DNA from: CAVONV01 sp963697355
GTDB taxonomy: Bacteria > Acidobacteriota > Vicinamibacteria > Marinacidobacterales > DATDRI01
DNA: 64,000 bases
Direction: 5' to 3'
NCBI GenBank assembly: GCA_963697355.1
Contig: CAVONV010000006.1
Span: forward strand, 62,001 to 126,000
The notes beneath the pieces were generated by a model. That model had not been told where the DNA came from. It made no database searches and was given only the letters and a program-made list of their open reading frames with translations. This document shows positions 17,868-28,056 of the stretch, in pieces. The stretch's first letter is position 1; each line of letters opens with the position of its first letter. Both the position numbers and the translations under genes were made by a program.

Positions 17868-18403
17868 GACGCGACGTGAAGAGGTCCACCCACGGCCCAC
17901 CTTGAACGATTTCGACGCCTGTCGTCGCGGCCTAGAGCTCGTAGGGCGGAAGCCAGGGCGCCATCGACGGGATCGCCGTGAAACGTTCGCGGTGGTTCCC
18001 GATGAAGGCGATCGTCTGGACCCAACGATCTGGAAGTCCGGGGAGTGCCTCTCTCAACGCATCTCCACGTTTGTCCCTGCAGAGCTCGCGCGTCCTCCGC
18101 TGTTCGCGGAAGATGACGAAGGGGGGCGACGAAATAGGAAGCGCGATCGCCTGATTCGCGGCGTAGACCCAAACGTTTTGTCGGTACGGCTTGTCGAGTT
18201 TTGCCGTCATACGCATCGATCTCTACGTCAGGTTTGGGAGCATCCCCTCTGTCAAGAGCGATGCACGCGACCTCTTCACGGCATCGCTCGAGGAGTCTGG
18301 TGACTGGATGCTGATCTCTACGAGGCGCGCCATGACGGCGAGCGCCGGCAAGCGGGTGCCTGCACAGCGCATAGTGCCTGGGCTTGGGAGAGTTTCGGTC
18401 CGC
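17868..18403. other. Uninterpreted stretch between HNH relic and DUF885 gene
   Basis: A minus-strand frame at 17932-18216 reads AKLDKPYRQNVWVYAANQAI and then PISSPPFVIFREQRR, which has protein-like composition, but I cannot place it in a family, and it ends after about 95 codons without a clear ribosome site. Other frames look like shadows. The stretch may be a further decayed gene. Confidence 0.3.
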
Positions 18404-20059
18404 CTACCACAACGCGCTGATCTCATCCTCCCGGCCGGTCATCTCCCAGCGAATGAGTGAGGTTGGGATCATGCCTGCTGCATGGAAATCATCCATGAAC
18501 TTCTTGAGGGTGAACTCCGGTCCGGTCTGTTGAGCTCGGTCCGCGATGAGTTTCTCGAGGTGGATCTTACCGATGACGTAGCTGGTCCCATAGCCGGGCT
18601 GTTGGAGATAGAGCTGCTCGTCGAACCAAATCGTGCGGCCGTCTGCCGGCGTCCAGCCTCGTGGCGTCCACTCGACACCGAAATTCACGGCCTCTTGGAG
18701 CGTCCATTCGTTGGCGTGCATCATGAAATCTCCCATGCCTCTTGCGCAACGGAAGGCCAGCAAAATGTAGATGAGCTCTTTCGCCCTGGGGTTGTCGTCG
18801 AACAACCCGGCGACCATTGACATCTCTTCGAATCCCGTGGCGAGTCCCTCGGCTCGGGAGTCCCAGATGTTGTAGAGAAGGGGAACACGGCGAATGGGAC
18901 TTGGGTGGGGCTCGCGCTCCATGCGCGCCAGGTCAAACCAGTGGGTGCCGTGGGTGCGCATGGGAAGGGAGTCCATGTGGTCGACTTGCGAGAAAAAATC
19001 ACGCGTCCTGTCCGGAGGAGTGAAACCACCACCGTGAGAACGGAGTGTGTCCGTCATGTAGTCGGGAACCGTGAAGACTTCCTTGTCTTGGATGAACGCC
19101 ATGATGTCGTCGACGGCTTTGTTGAAACGTTGCCTCATCTCCTCTTCGGTAGCCGGAGGCTCGAGCTCGGGAAGTCCTCGATTGTTGGCTTCCGTTAGCT
19201 TGAGCTGTGCCCAAGATCGATGGAGCTCGCGTTTCATCAGCACGAGCTGATCTTCCCAGGTGTAGGGTAGGAGATGGACGTTTTTCATGTACCAATTGTA
19301 GTTGTCGACACCGATGCCAGAGCTTGCTGTCATGTTCTCGTGTTTTTCCTCGAGCCAGGCACGGAAATCGTCCACGGCAACTTTGGCCTGATCGGCGAGC
19401 GGTACTAAGTCCGCGTGATGGTCTGCGAGTTGTGTCGCCAGGTTTGTTAGAATCGTGCTTTCCTGCTCCTTCACGCGGATCCCTAGATACCAAAGATCTT
19501 TCGCGTCTTCGGTCAAGTTGCCTTTGGCTTGTTCCAGCAACTTCGGAATCGCCGCCAGCTTTGTCCGGAACTCGGGGAGGGCGTCGGCGGAAAGCGGGAA
19601 TTCGTATGTATAGAGAAGAAGTGTTCCCAGAATCACGGGCCCTTCTCTTGCGGGCACATCCGTAGGGCCGGTGTGAACGACGACGTAGAAACACGGGTCC
19701 CGCGCCCAAGGCCGAATGACGCGGTGGTCGAATTCGAGGCCGTTCATCTCGGCCCGAACAATGTGGTAGTCGACCTGTTGGGATACCCGCCAGCCGCTCA
19801 CATCGAAGGCGGCAAGCCGACGTTGATAGTCCACGAGCTCGTCACGTTGTCGCTCCATGGCTTCATGAGTGTAGTCGGGAACGCCGTCCGTGACCGTAGG
19901 GCTCTGGAGCTCACGGAACTCCTGGAAAAGCGTGACCAGTTCTTCATAGCTTGTGCTGGTTGTTATCGGTTTGGCTTCTTCTGGTGGAGGAGCACAACAG
20001 ATGAATGCAAGTGCGGTCGACAACGTGAAAGACATGGCGACGAAAACGGGTCTTCGCAT
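18404..20059 (-). CDS. DUF885-like exported lipoprotein
   Basis: A 551-residue protein. ATG 20059 is preferred because AAGGAGG stands just upstream; a longer frame lacks one. The N-terminus is a lipoprotein signal (MRRPVFVAMSFTLS, then ALAFICCAPP), so it is probably tethered in the periplasm. The middle block VHLLPYTWEDQLVLMKREL, preceded by a long helical region, is typical of DUF885 proteins, a large family thought to be alpha-helical metallohydrolases. I do not see the HExxPGH-like zinc motif of the better-known members; the corresponding zone reads GMGDFMMHANEWTLQEAVNF. Thus enzymatic activity is doubtful or uses other ligands. It is divergent from the creatininase-family gene. Confidence 0.65.
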   Translation of the reverse strand: MRRPVFVAMSFTLSTALAFICCAPPPEEAKPITTSTSYEELVTLFQEFRELQSPTVTDGVPDYTHEAMERQRDELVDYQRRLAAFDVSGWRVSQQVDYHIVRAEMNGLEFDHRVIRPWARDPCFYVVVHTGPTDVPAREGPVILGTLLLYTYEFPLSADALPEFRTKLAAIPKLLEQAKGNLTEDAKDLWYLGIRVKEQESTILTNLATQLADHHADLVPLADQAKVAVDDFRAWLEEKHENMTASSGIGVDNYNWYMKNVHLLPYTWEDQLVLMKRELHRSWAQLKLTEANNRGLPELEPPATEEEMRQRFNKAVDDIMAFIQDKEVFTVPDYMTDTLRSHGGGFTPPDRTRDFFSQVDHMDSLPMRTHGTHWFDLARMEREPHPSPIRRVPLLYNIWDSRAEGLATGFEEMSMVAGLFDDNPRAKELIYILLAFRCARGMGDFMMHANEWTLQEAVNFGVEWTPRGWTPADGRTIWFDEQLYLQQPGYGTSYVIGKIHLEKLIADRAQQTGPEFTLKKFMDDFHAAGMIPTSLIRWEMTGREDEISALW

Positions 20060-20259
20060 TTTGGAGGCCTCCTTCTCTTCACGAACCATCTGGACCAAGC
20101 GACGTGAGGCAGTATCATGTCATGGAACCTCGCCACCCAAAAACCGGTCCGGAGTTGTTCTCCACTCGAACAGACCGTATCATCCGTTTGTCAATGAGAC
20201 CCAAACCCTTGCGTTCCAACCGGCATTGTCTTGTTTTCTAACCTTAAGGAGGCATGGCC

Positions 20260-21171
20260 ATGTATCGACCAACTGTACTGACTGTTGTAGTGTGTGTGCT
20301 GATTTCTGCCATCAGCACTATCGGACTTGGGCAAACGAGCGAAACGAATCCTCTCTTCAAAGAAGCCAAAATCAAGAACTACCTCCCGCACATGAGTTGG
20401 AAGGAGGTCGAAGAGGCGCTCGAGAGAACGGACATGGTCATCATCCCGGTAGGGTCCATCGAGCAGCATGGAAAGCATTTGCCGTTGGGCACGGATACCT
20501 ACGGAGCCATCGAGGCCAGCAAATTGATCGCGCAGAAGACTGACGTTCTCGTGGCTCCTGCGGTCTTTGCCGGCCTTTCTGAACATCACATGGGCTTTCC
20601 AGGAACGCTGACCTTGAGGCCGGAGACGTTCGAGGCCGTCGTTTTCGACGTGGCAAAAAGTCTGATCCATCATGGGTTTACCAAAATTATGATCTACAAC
20701 GGGCATGGTGGAAACACGACGTCGGTCGCCAACGTCATCCAGAAGATCAACCAGACCACGCCGGCAACCGCCGTCTTTCTGAACGATCTCGCCCTCCCCG
20801 AAGAAGAAGACTCGGAACCGCCTATTCCCTACGACTGGCACGCTGGGGAGGGGGAAACGTCCTATATGCTCTACATGACGCCGAGCCTCGTCGACATGTC
20901 CCGGGCGGAAAAGCCCGTTCTAACTTTTCCTCCCATCGTCAATAAGATCCAAGAGAGCGGGGAGCGCAATTTAGAGCTCGTGCAGTGGGCTAACTTGTTT
21001 CGTCCGAAAGCTTCCGGAAAGAAGGCCAGCTCCCGGGAAATGTCCAATATCGGTGTTTTCACTTCAGGTGATCCCAACAATGCGACGGTGGAAAGAGGTC
21101 GGAAAAGAACCGAACGAACGGTCCAAGCTGCCGTTGATTTCATCGAGGCGTGGAGAAAGGCCTCGAATTGA
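20260..21171 (+). CDS. Exported creatininase-family amidohydrolase
   Basis: A 303-residue protein. Two ATGs follow AAGGAGG; ATG 20260 has the better 7-base spacing. A signal peptide (VLTVVVCVLISAISTIG, cleavage near GLG-Q) marks it for export, which is unusual because most family members are cytoplasmic. The metal site is clear: PVGSIEQHGKHLPLGTDT gives Glu, His and Asp ligands; HHMGFPGTLTL, NGHGGN and DWHAGEGETS complete it. Creatininase-like enzymes open cyclic amides or remove formamide groups. The natural substrate is unknown. Context is a run of exported hydrolases (DUF885, S9, M14). Confidence 0.8.
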   Translation: MYRPTVLTVVVCVLISAISTIGLGQTSETNPLFKEAKIKNYLPHMSWKEVEEALERTDMVIIPVGSIEQHGKHLPLGTDTYGAIEASKLIAQKTDVLVAPAVFAGLSEHHMGFPGTLTLRPETFEAVVFDVAKSLIHHGFTKIMIYNGHGGNTTSVANVIQKINQTTPATAVFLNDLALPEEEDSEPPIPYDWHAGEGETSYMLYMTPSLVDMSRAEKPVLTFPPIVNKIQESGERNLELVQWANLFRPKASGKKASSREMSNIGVFTSGDPNNATVERGRKRTERTVQAAVDFIEAWRKASN

Positions 21172-21369
21172 GCTCTGAGTGATTGCGTGATCAGAGATTT
21201 GCACAGCCTGTGCTACGAAAGGTTCCAACAAAGCACATCTCTAATTGCTCGGTTGTTGTGCGTATGATCCCGAAATCCAGCCAAGCGGGGGTTTGCGAAG
21301 TTCGTTGATTGACTAACTAGGCAAGGGGCTCCGCCCTTGACATCCCGATATTGAGGCGTCGCCCTTGCC

Positions 21370-21418
21370 GGAGTCAGGAGTCGAGTCGGAGTCAGGAGTC
21401 AGGAGTCAGGAGCCAGAA
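21370..21418 (+). repeat. Tandem GAGTCAG heptamer array
   Basis: Seven imperfect copies of the 7-mer GAGTCAG (variants GAGTCGA, GAGCCAG) run head to tail. No gene overlaps it. It resembles, but is not identical to, the CTTGAGTT arrays found at four other gene ends in this window. Confidence 0.75.
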
Positions 21419-22077
21419 TAGCTTTCTCCACTACGGTTGCTTTGACCGCATCCTTCTGCATGCCTTTATTCCACCGTTTGATCAACCCGAGCGGGTCAAA
21501 GGCTTTTTCGACACCTGTCGCGGCATCTATACCTTGACAAGGCGAGTACTTAGAGATATCGCCGCTCCAAATCGAAAAAGGTGGCCGCTTGATATCATCA
21601 TGCAAAAACGAGAACAGAATTCACGTTATCGCACGAATAACTGTCTAATAACCTTAATCCGACAAAAGAACACGAGAGGCCCGCTCGACTTGCAGATCGG
21701 TCGAGACCCTCACGCCATCTGTATTCACCGCCACCGTCTACAGGCAAAGCGTGGCGACGCTTCTTCGCGGGATTCGAACGGCCAAAGAGACCCGGAACAA
21801 GAAGGTATACATCTGCACGTCATTGCCAAAATCCGCACGTCGGGGCCCAAAATCTGCAGCTCATCGCCAAAACCCGCACGTCATTTCTACCCACGAAAGA
21901 AAATTCAAAAAAAAGACTTGACAAGATCGGAGAGCACTTTGAGAAAAGAGCCTCGAGTGAAGGGAGAATGCATCTGAGTGAACCGTGGAAGCCTGATGCT
22001 ACCCTTTCGATGAACAGGATGATTTCGCAGTCGTCTGAGGCTCGAAACCTACAACAGACGCCGATTCCGGCAGAAAA
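21419..22077. other. Intergenic region with IS-like repeats, no intact gene
   Basis: No frame gives a recognisable protein. The AT-richer composition of 21,590-21,660 and the repeat array at 21,815 suggest remains of a mobile element next to the HNH gene. Confidence 0.4.
21815..21890. mobile_element. Four ~20-bp repeats, possible end of an IS21-type element
   Basis: Four imperfect copies start at 21815, 21835, 21856 and 21876 (GCACGTCATTGCCAAAATCC and variants such as GCAGCTCATCGCCAAAACCC). Regularly spaced repeats with this CGTCATTGCCAAAA wording are, as I recall, found at the termini of IS21-family elements, where the transposase binds. No istA or istB gene follows, so it would be a solo end. 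The family call is tentative. Confidence 0.4.
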
Positions 22078-23506
22078 ATGTTCGATGCTTATATTACAGA
22101 TATGAGAAATGAACTCCATCTCCAATCCATTTCCGATAGTGACCTTCTCCGCCGTTTGTCGGAGCTTCTAGCAAGCTCGAGGAACGTCGAGGCTGAGCTC
22201 ATCGCCCACCTCGCCGAAGTGGACGCGCGCCGACTCTATGTACCCTACGCTTCGAGTCTGTTTTCCTACGCTACCAACGTTCTCCACATGTCGGAGTACG
22301 AAGCCCTTCTCCGAATGAGAGTAGCCCGTGCGTCGCGTAGGTATCCACTCCTTATCGAGATGCTTGCCGACGGGCGTCTACACTTGAGCGGCATCGACAA
22401 GTTGGCTCCCCATCTCACGGACGAAAACTATGAAGCCGTTTTGGCCCGAGCCACTCATCAATCGAAGCGTAAGATCGAGGAGCTGGTCGCGGAGCTCTCG
22501 CCGAAACCCGACGTTCCGCCGTCCATCCGCAAGCTCCCGGACCGGAAAGACAAAGCCAAACCACAACCATCCAAGTTGGTTGGTCCGGACCAACCTCTGA
22601 GCTCACCTTCATCACAAGATCATCAAGAAGAGAAGCAACCGTCCGTCGCCGCTCCACCACCGGCCGCTCCGACCGAACGGGCCAGGGTGGAGCCACTGTG
22701 CTCCGGCGAGATTCAAGGTCAGCTTCACGGCAAGTGCCGAGCTCAGGAACAAGCTCGAAAAGCTTCGTTCGCTCATGCGGTCTTCCGTACCCGACGGTGA
22801 CCTCGCCGTTTTGATTGAACAAGCCGTAACCGAAAAGATTGAGAGACTGGAGGCCAAACGTTACGGCAAGACGAAGAACCCGAAGAAGGGTCTCGGAGAA
22901 ACCGACACGTCGGCCGCCTCTCGCTACATCCCGGCTGCCGTCAGGCGTGCGGTGTACGAGCGGGACAAAGGCATGTGTCGATTCCGGGACGCAACCGGTC
23001 GCCGATGTAGAGAAACGGAGTGGCTCGAGCTCCACCATATCCGACCCTATGGCCGTGGAGGCGACCACCGGCCCGAAAATATCGAGCTTCGCTGTAGAGT
23101 CCACAATGAGTACGAAGCGGAACGCGATTATGGGAAAGAAGCCGTGACGCGGTATCGCAACTCAACCGGAAGAGTGGGCGAACCGCTCTCGGCTTATACG
23201 AGTTTCCCGATCCACGTCCAACCCTCAAATCATCGCGGCACCAGGGCCCAACCGGAGAGGCAACTTCCCTGGGGACGCCGGCTTTGCATGGGGAGGAAAG
23301 CTCGAGCGCGACGAGTTCCAGCGCAAGACATCCCTAGACAGGAGCTCGCCCATCGGATTTATGCATCCTCACTTTCTGTGGACTTTCGTTCGTGGACTCA
23401 AAGTAAGGCTGCACCTTCTTTCAACCACGTCGAAAGGCCTTTTCAGTTACATATCGCGTTTCATTCCTGGAAAGAATGTCGGATTGGGGTTAGCACTAGA
23501 AGATGA
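22078..23506 (+). CDS. DUF222/13E12-type HNH endonuclease, one frame break
   Basis: Two frames joined near 22,702 by dropping one base give a single protein. The N-terminal half (SDSDLLRRLSELL, then AELIAHLAEVDARRLYVPYA and MRVARASRRYPLLIEMLADG) is the helical DUF222-like domain. A Pro/Ser-rich linker with KPQPSKLVGPDQP follows. The second frame supplies RFKVSFTASAELRNKLEKL, then SRYIPAAVRRAVYERDKGMC and the HNH nuclease core: LELHHIRPYGRGGDHRPENI, with the final His in CRVHNEYEAERDYG. Cysteines CRF and CRE suggest a structural zinc. Family members are multi-copy, often damaged, and probably selfish or recombination-linked. A relic of another copy lies at 17.7 kb. Alternative start: ATG 22102. 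The frame after about 23,180 looks non-conserved and may be read-through. Confidence 0.7.
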
Positions 23507-23978
23507 ATTTCATAATCGTTGCAATATGACAATGACCGCGCCATCTCAAACGAGTATGATTCACTACCATCTATAATGAGAATCTTTTTTCTATGTGGTG
23601 GCATAGAATTGCCTCATTACTAGCCGAGTTCACCGATCAAGCTTGTCTACGGTTTAGCATGATCTATTACAATGGCTTTCGGCAAAGAGGCAGGATCCTC
23701 GCAGACCTTGCTTGTCACTCTTTCGCCAATTGAAACGAGGTCGGGGAGTTCATAATAGCACAAAAAGCCGCCCTGCCTACTGCAGGGAGTCGATAGTGCT
23801 GAAAAAGACAGGCTCATCTGACCGGGGCAATAGCCGGGGCTGGTAGTCATCTCGTCACCGGAGACCGACAGCACTTCGGTCGCTATTTTGGAAGGAGAGT
23901 TGGAAAGACGTTGATCGTCACACCGCGCGAGTACCTGGCCTCTCGAAAGCCCGAACGTTTCAGGAAGAGCTAGCGACT
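23507..23978. other. Intergenic region, nothing recognised
   Basis: About 470 bases between the HNH gene and the convergent DUF2513 gene. A minus-strand frame is open across most of it, but the translation shows no motif and no ribosome site, so I do not call a gene. Confidence 0.4.
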
Positions 23979-24344
23979 TCAGCCCTCTTTTACAGGCAGA
24001 ACCTTGCTGCGCACCATCGACACCAAGAGATCCCTGAGAACTTCGAAGACGATCCCTCCGCCTTTGGTCTGCATCATCTTGGTCGCTTTCTTCCATCGTT
24101 TCTCGTCGCGCGCGGCCTCTAGAAATTCGTGACCGGCCCAGGTGAGTCGGATGGGCATCCAGTTGATTTCACCGAAACCGAGCTCGAAGGCCTCGATGAG
24201 ACCCGCTTCGTCCAAGAGCATGACGTGATAGACCATATCCTCGATGGATGTGTCATTGATGTTGATGGAAACCGGCGTGCCCCGATAGGGCTCTTTTTCC
24301 AGCTCCATCAAGATTTGTCGTGCGAGGTCCATGTTCCGTTCCAT
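23979..24344 (-). CDS. DUF2513 family protein
   Basis: A 121-residue soluble protein. The opening MERNMDLARQILMELEKEPY and the winged-helix-like block DMVYHVMLLDEAGLIEAF followed by PIRLTWAGHEFLEAARDE are characteristic of DUF2513, small proteins often found on plasmids, in prophages and in accessory islands. The fold predicted for the family is a winged helix, so DNA binding is plausible but unproven. The C-terminus (GGIVFEVLRDLLVSMVRSKV) is hydrophobic helical. It is divergent from the S9 peptidase gene, separated by about 117 bases. Confidence 0.75.
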   Translation of the reverse strand: MERNMDLARQILMELEKEPYRGTPVSININDTSIEDMVYHVMLLDEAGLIEAFELGFGEINWMPIRLTWAGHEFLEAARDEKRWKKATKMMQTKGGGIVFEVLRDLLVSMVRSKVLPVKEG

Positions 24345-24461
24345 GGGCCTAAGGTTGTCCCAAAGCCACGTGCAAGTGCAAGCCCTTGGCTCCCGGTGAA
24401 TTACTCTCTCGCGGTTGCGGCTCGGGTGAAAGCCATATAAAAGAGGTGACTGGAGGTCGCC

Positions 24462-26580
24462 ATGCGTAAAGACGTTTCATGGATGTCCCTCGCGATGTTG
24501 TGGCTCGTCTCAATGGCCTTGCTCGCACCCCTCGGGGCTCAGGACCGACCTGTAGGACTCGAGGACTACTTCCGTCTGGAGAGCGTGAGCCAACCGGCCA
24601 TCTCGCCCGACGGTCTGTGGGTGGCGGTCGTACGAACCCGCGTATTAAGAGATGACAACCGGCGACATAGTGAGATCTGGCTCGCACGGACGGATGGCTC
24701 CGAGTCTCCCATCCGAATGACCCAACCGGCGTTTCACTCGACTTCGCCACGCTGGAGTCCCGATGGAACGCTCCTGGCGTTCCAGTCTCGCCGTACGATT
24801 CCGGGTAGTGATGAGGACGAAACGAGCTCGATCTGGTTCCTGCGAATGGATCGGCCGGGCGGCGAAGCCTTTCAGATCGAAGGTGTCGATGGCCTGCCTA
24901 TTTTTAGTCCGGACAATCAATGGATCGCTTACACAAAGACGACGGCACCGACCGCTGAGGCGACTCCGGAGCCGCCCCCAGCGAGTGATTTCGAAAAAGA
25001 AATGCACCGCCGGTTCGAGGGGCACCTTTTCGATTGGATGGGCTACCGATTCGACCGGCGCGGGTATCTGCCCGACCCCCGGGACCCGCAAGCCACGCCG
25101 CCGGAAGAGCTCTATATCGTGGCCCGGGCGGGAGGAGAGCCCGAAACAGTTGACACAACTTGGCGTGGACATCGAGGCTGCTGTATGGCGGCCTGATAGT
25201 AACTCTCTCGCCTTCGTTGCCGATGCCCACCAACGAGACGAGCACACTTACGAGCAGGCGGATTTGTGGACGGTAGATCTGGAGGGTCAGACTCAACGCC
25301 TCACGAAAGATGGTTATCACCACAGCTCTCCGGCTTGGTCACCCGATGGACGCTCGCTCGTTTTTCGCCGGATGGAGGGTCTCGACCTCGTCATCGACGC
25401 AAAAAAAGATCACGGGGCTCCCGTCGATCTCTTCTTCATGTCTTCCGAAGGCGGTGAGATGACCAATCTTACGAACCGCTGGGACCTTCGTCCGGGGGCG
25501 CCCACCTGGAGTGCGGATGGAAAGAGCATTTACTTCAGCGGCGGTACCGGCGGTAACTCTCATCTGTTTCGCGTGTCGCCTGAGGGCGACGGGGTGCAAC
25601 AAGTGACAAAAGGAGATCGACTTCAATCCGGATTCTCGTTCACGTCTGACTTCAAGAAGATGGCCTACGAGATCTCGGACCCGATCCAGCCAAGCGAGCT
25701 CTTCGTCGCGGGAATTGATGGATCAAGTGAGACCAGGCTTACGAGTTTCAACGATGCTCTCCTGAGAGATGTGGCGCTTCGGCCAGCCGAACGCATTCTT
25801 TTTCCCAGCAAAGATGGAACGGAGATTGAGGGGTGGATCATCCTGCCCGACGGATACGAACCAACGAAGCGGAAGTACCCGCTCATATTGTGCATTCACG
25901 GTGGACCCCACGGTGCTTACGGCAATGCCTTTTCCTTTCCCTTTCAACTTCTAGCAACCCAAGGTTATGTGGTTCTCTATACCAATCCCCGTGGATCGAG
26001 TGGCTATGGAGAGAGCTTCCTTTATGCGACGTGGGGAGGCGGTTGGGGGAACCTCGACTTCGAAGATGTGATGGGCGGCGTAGACTATGCTTTGAGTCAC
26101 TACTCTGTCGATGAAAGTCGGATGGGCGTCACGGGTTATTCCTACGGAGGATTCTTGACGGATTGGGTCATTAGCCATACCCAACGGTTTGCGGCCGCTA
26201 TATCCGGGGCCGGGATCTCGAACTGGGTGAGTGACTATGGAACGGCTGATATCCCTCGCACCAAGGAAAGCGAGTTCTATGGACCGCCGTGGAAGCCGGA
26301 GAGTGGAGAGCTCCTTTGGAGACAATCTCCCATCCGTTACGCCGGTAACGTCACCACGCCCACGCTCTTCATCCACGGAGAGTCGGACTTTCGTGTCCCC
26401 ATCGAACAGGCGGAGCAGATGTACACGGCCCTCAAGAAACAACGCGTCCCAGCCAAGTTCATCCGCTATCCGGATTCTTATCATGGCGGGTGGACGCCTT
26501 GGAATATGGTGCATCGTTACTACCACGAGCTCGAATGGTGGAAGAAGTACTTGACGGATGAGAAAAGCATCACGCAGTAG
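24462..26580 (+). CDS. Exported S9-family prolyl oligopeptidase-like peptidase, one frame break
   Basis: ATG 24462 follows TGGAGG. The signal peptide (MRKDVSWMSLAMLWLVSM, cleavage after LGA) leads into a TolB/PD40 propeller (repeats such as QPAISPDGLWVAVV and SPRWSPDGTLLAFQS, SPAWSPDGRSLVF, APTWSADGKSIYF). The C-terminal alpha/beta-hydrolase carries the catalytic triad: Ser in VTGYSYGGFLTDW, Asp in HGESDFRVP and His in DSYHGGWTP. This is an acylaminoacyl/dipeptidyl peptidase, about 700 residues once joined. One extra base near 25,141-25,143 (GAGCCCGAAACAG for GAGCCGAAACAG) breaks the frame: the first part stops at 25196, the second continues KQLTQLGVDIEAAVW. With that base removed the enzyme is complete. 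It would cleave short peptides in the periplasm. Confidence 0.85.
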
Positions 26581-26644
26581 ACGGACTCGTTATCTATGAG
26601 AAGGATCTGTAGAAGTACCACAATTTTCAGACAGGCGTGAACAG

Positions 26645-27525
26645 ATGAAAACCTACGGTGGACATTCGATGGTGGCGGAGCTTCGGCGGGTTTTGGTTTG
26701 CTCACCGCGAGTGGCCGGGTGGGGTGAATCGCAGAGGACGGAAAACTGGCGTGGAGCTCGGCTACTTCCATCCTCCCAACGTGACCGTTGCGGAAGCGGA
26801 ACATCGGCAAATGACGGTCAGTCCTAGAGGCGTCGGGCGCTGAAGTGGTCTCGCTGGCTGAGGGTGATGATCTTTCTCTTGACGCCGTCTATGCCCACGA
26901 TGCGTCCTTGATGACCGAGTATGGTGCCATCTTGATGTGCATGGGAAAGATGAACCGAGCGGGAGAGCCCGATGCGCATGCGAGGCTCTTCGAGAGCCTC
27001 CACATTCCCGTCTTGGGTGCGATTGAACCGCCTGGTGCGGCGGAGGCGGGTGATATCGTCTGGCTGGATTCTGACACATTGCTTGTGGGACGAGGCTACC
27101 GCACCAATGAATCGGGTGTCGAGCAACTCCATGGTCTGCTGCGACCCAAAGGTGTTGGGGTTAACATCGCACCTTTGCCCCACGGTCCCGGGCCGGACGC
27201 ATGCCTTCATTTGATGTCGCTGATGAGCCTCCTGGATGAACAAACCGTTCTCGTCGACCTCTCTTGGCTAGCTGTGCCGACAGTCGAGCTTTTGAAAGAT
27301 CGGGGATTCGAGCTTATTCAAATCGACGTTTCCGAACGGCAGACGATGGCATGTAACGTAGTCGCCCTTGGCCCCAACAGACTGCTTGCCTTGGCAGAAA
27401 ATCCCAAAACTAATCAGCGGATGAGAGACAAGGGTTTCGTGGTGGAGACTTTTTCAGGTTCCGAGCTTTGTCAAAACGGCAGTGGCGGCCCGACCTGCCT
27501 CACCCGTCCCTTGTGGCGGGGGTGA
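26645..27525 (+). CDS. Dimethylarginine dimethylaminohydrolase (DDAH)-like enzyme, two frame breaks
   Basis: Pieces in three frames join to one enzyme of about 290 residues: HSMVAELRRVLVCSPRVAGW, then ELGYFHPPNVTVAEAEHRQM, then VLEASGAEVVSLAEGDDL and onward to the stop. It belongs to the amidinotransferase/penteins fold. Markers are YAHDASLMTEYGAILMCMGK, DALFHLM-like HLMSLMSLLDE with the catalytic His, and the nucleophile Cys in NGSGGPTCLTRPL at the very end. DDAH hydrolyses methylated arginines to citrulline. Breaks lie near 26,752 and 26,812-26,820, each cured by removing one base. The final 41 bases around the active-site Cys recur exactly at 37,029-37,069. Confidence 0.65.
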
Positions 27526-28056
27526 TTCTGGGAGGCCAACGCTGGCGCGGGGCCGCAAAGCTAAAAGGAGAATTCTCGATAAATCCTAAATCTCCCCGAA
27601 AAATCGACAGGTTGTGATTAGCGTAACAAGATCATCCGTCATCTCCAGAGAAAATCCACCGACACCCACGCCGCGGCCCGATCTCCTCTACTCATGAGCC
27701 ACCTGCTCAACTAGACCGTCCACAGTCACGACAACCTACGGCTGCACGTGTGCCTTCCGAGGGCTTCATAGGCCTACAAAGACGAGGCCAGACACTCTAC
27801 CTTACCGCTCGAGGCTCTTCCATGACCTCGGGTCAGTCACTCCTGGGCCGACTTCGACCTGATTGGGAACCCTGCACCACATTTCGGGAGTCGGATAGAA
27901 ATTTCTGCAGTGTTGAAGAACTGGAGCCGGAGAGATTCTCAGCTCCCTCTCCGTCGAGGGACCCATGCTTGCTTCGGTAAACCCTTTCCCTTACAATCCC
28001 TTATCAGATCGACCTAGTGGAGCCCATTCGCACCGCCACCGAGAGAGGGCAATCCC
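27526..28056. other. Intergenic region upstream of the sigma factor gene
   Basis: About 530 bases with no protein-like frame. It presumably holds the promoter of the sigma factor/kinase pair, but I could not pick a convincing -35/-10 pair or operator. Confidence 0.4.

Noticed and set aside
17834..18216. Minus-strand frames between the HNH relic and DUF885 gene
   Set aside because: Protein-like in part but unassignable; too little support for a gene call.
21370..21418. CRISPR-like array
   Set aside because: Units are only 7 bp, without spacers and without cas genes.
21765..21785. GGGATTCGAAC as part of a minus-strand tRNA
   Set aside because: The flanking five-base pairs do not match and no anticodon arm is present.
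23647..24096. 149-codon minus-strand frame
   Set aside because: Overlaps DUF2513 in another frame; no motif or ribosome site.
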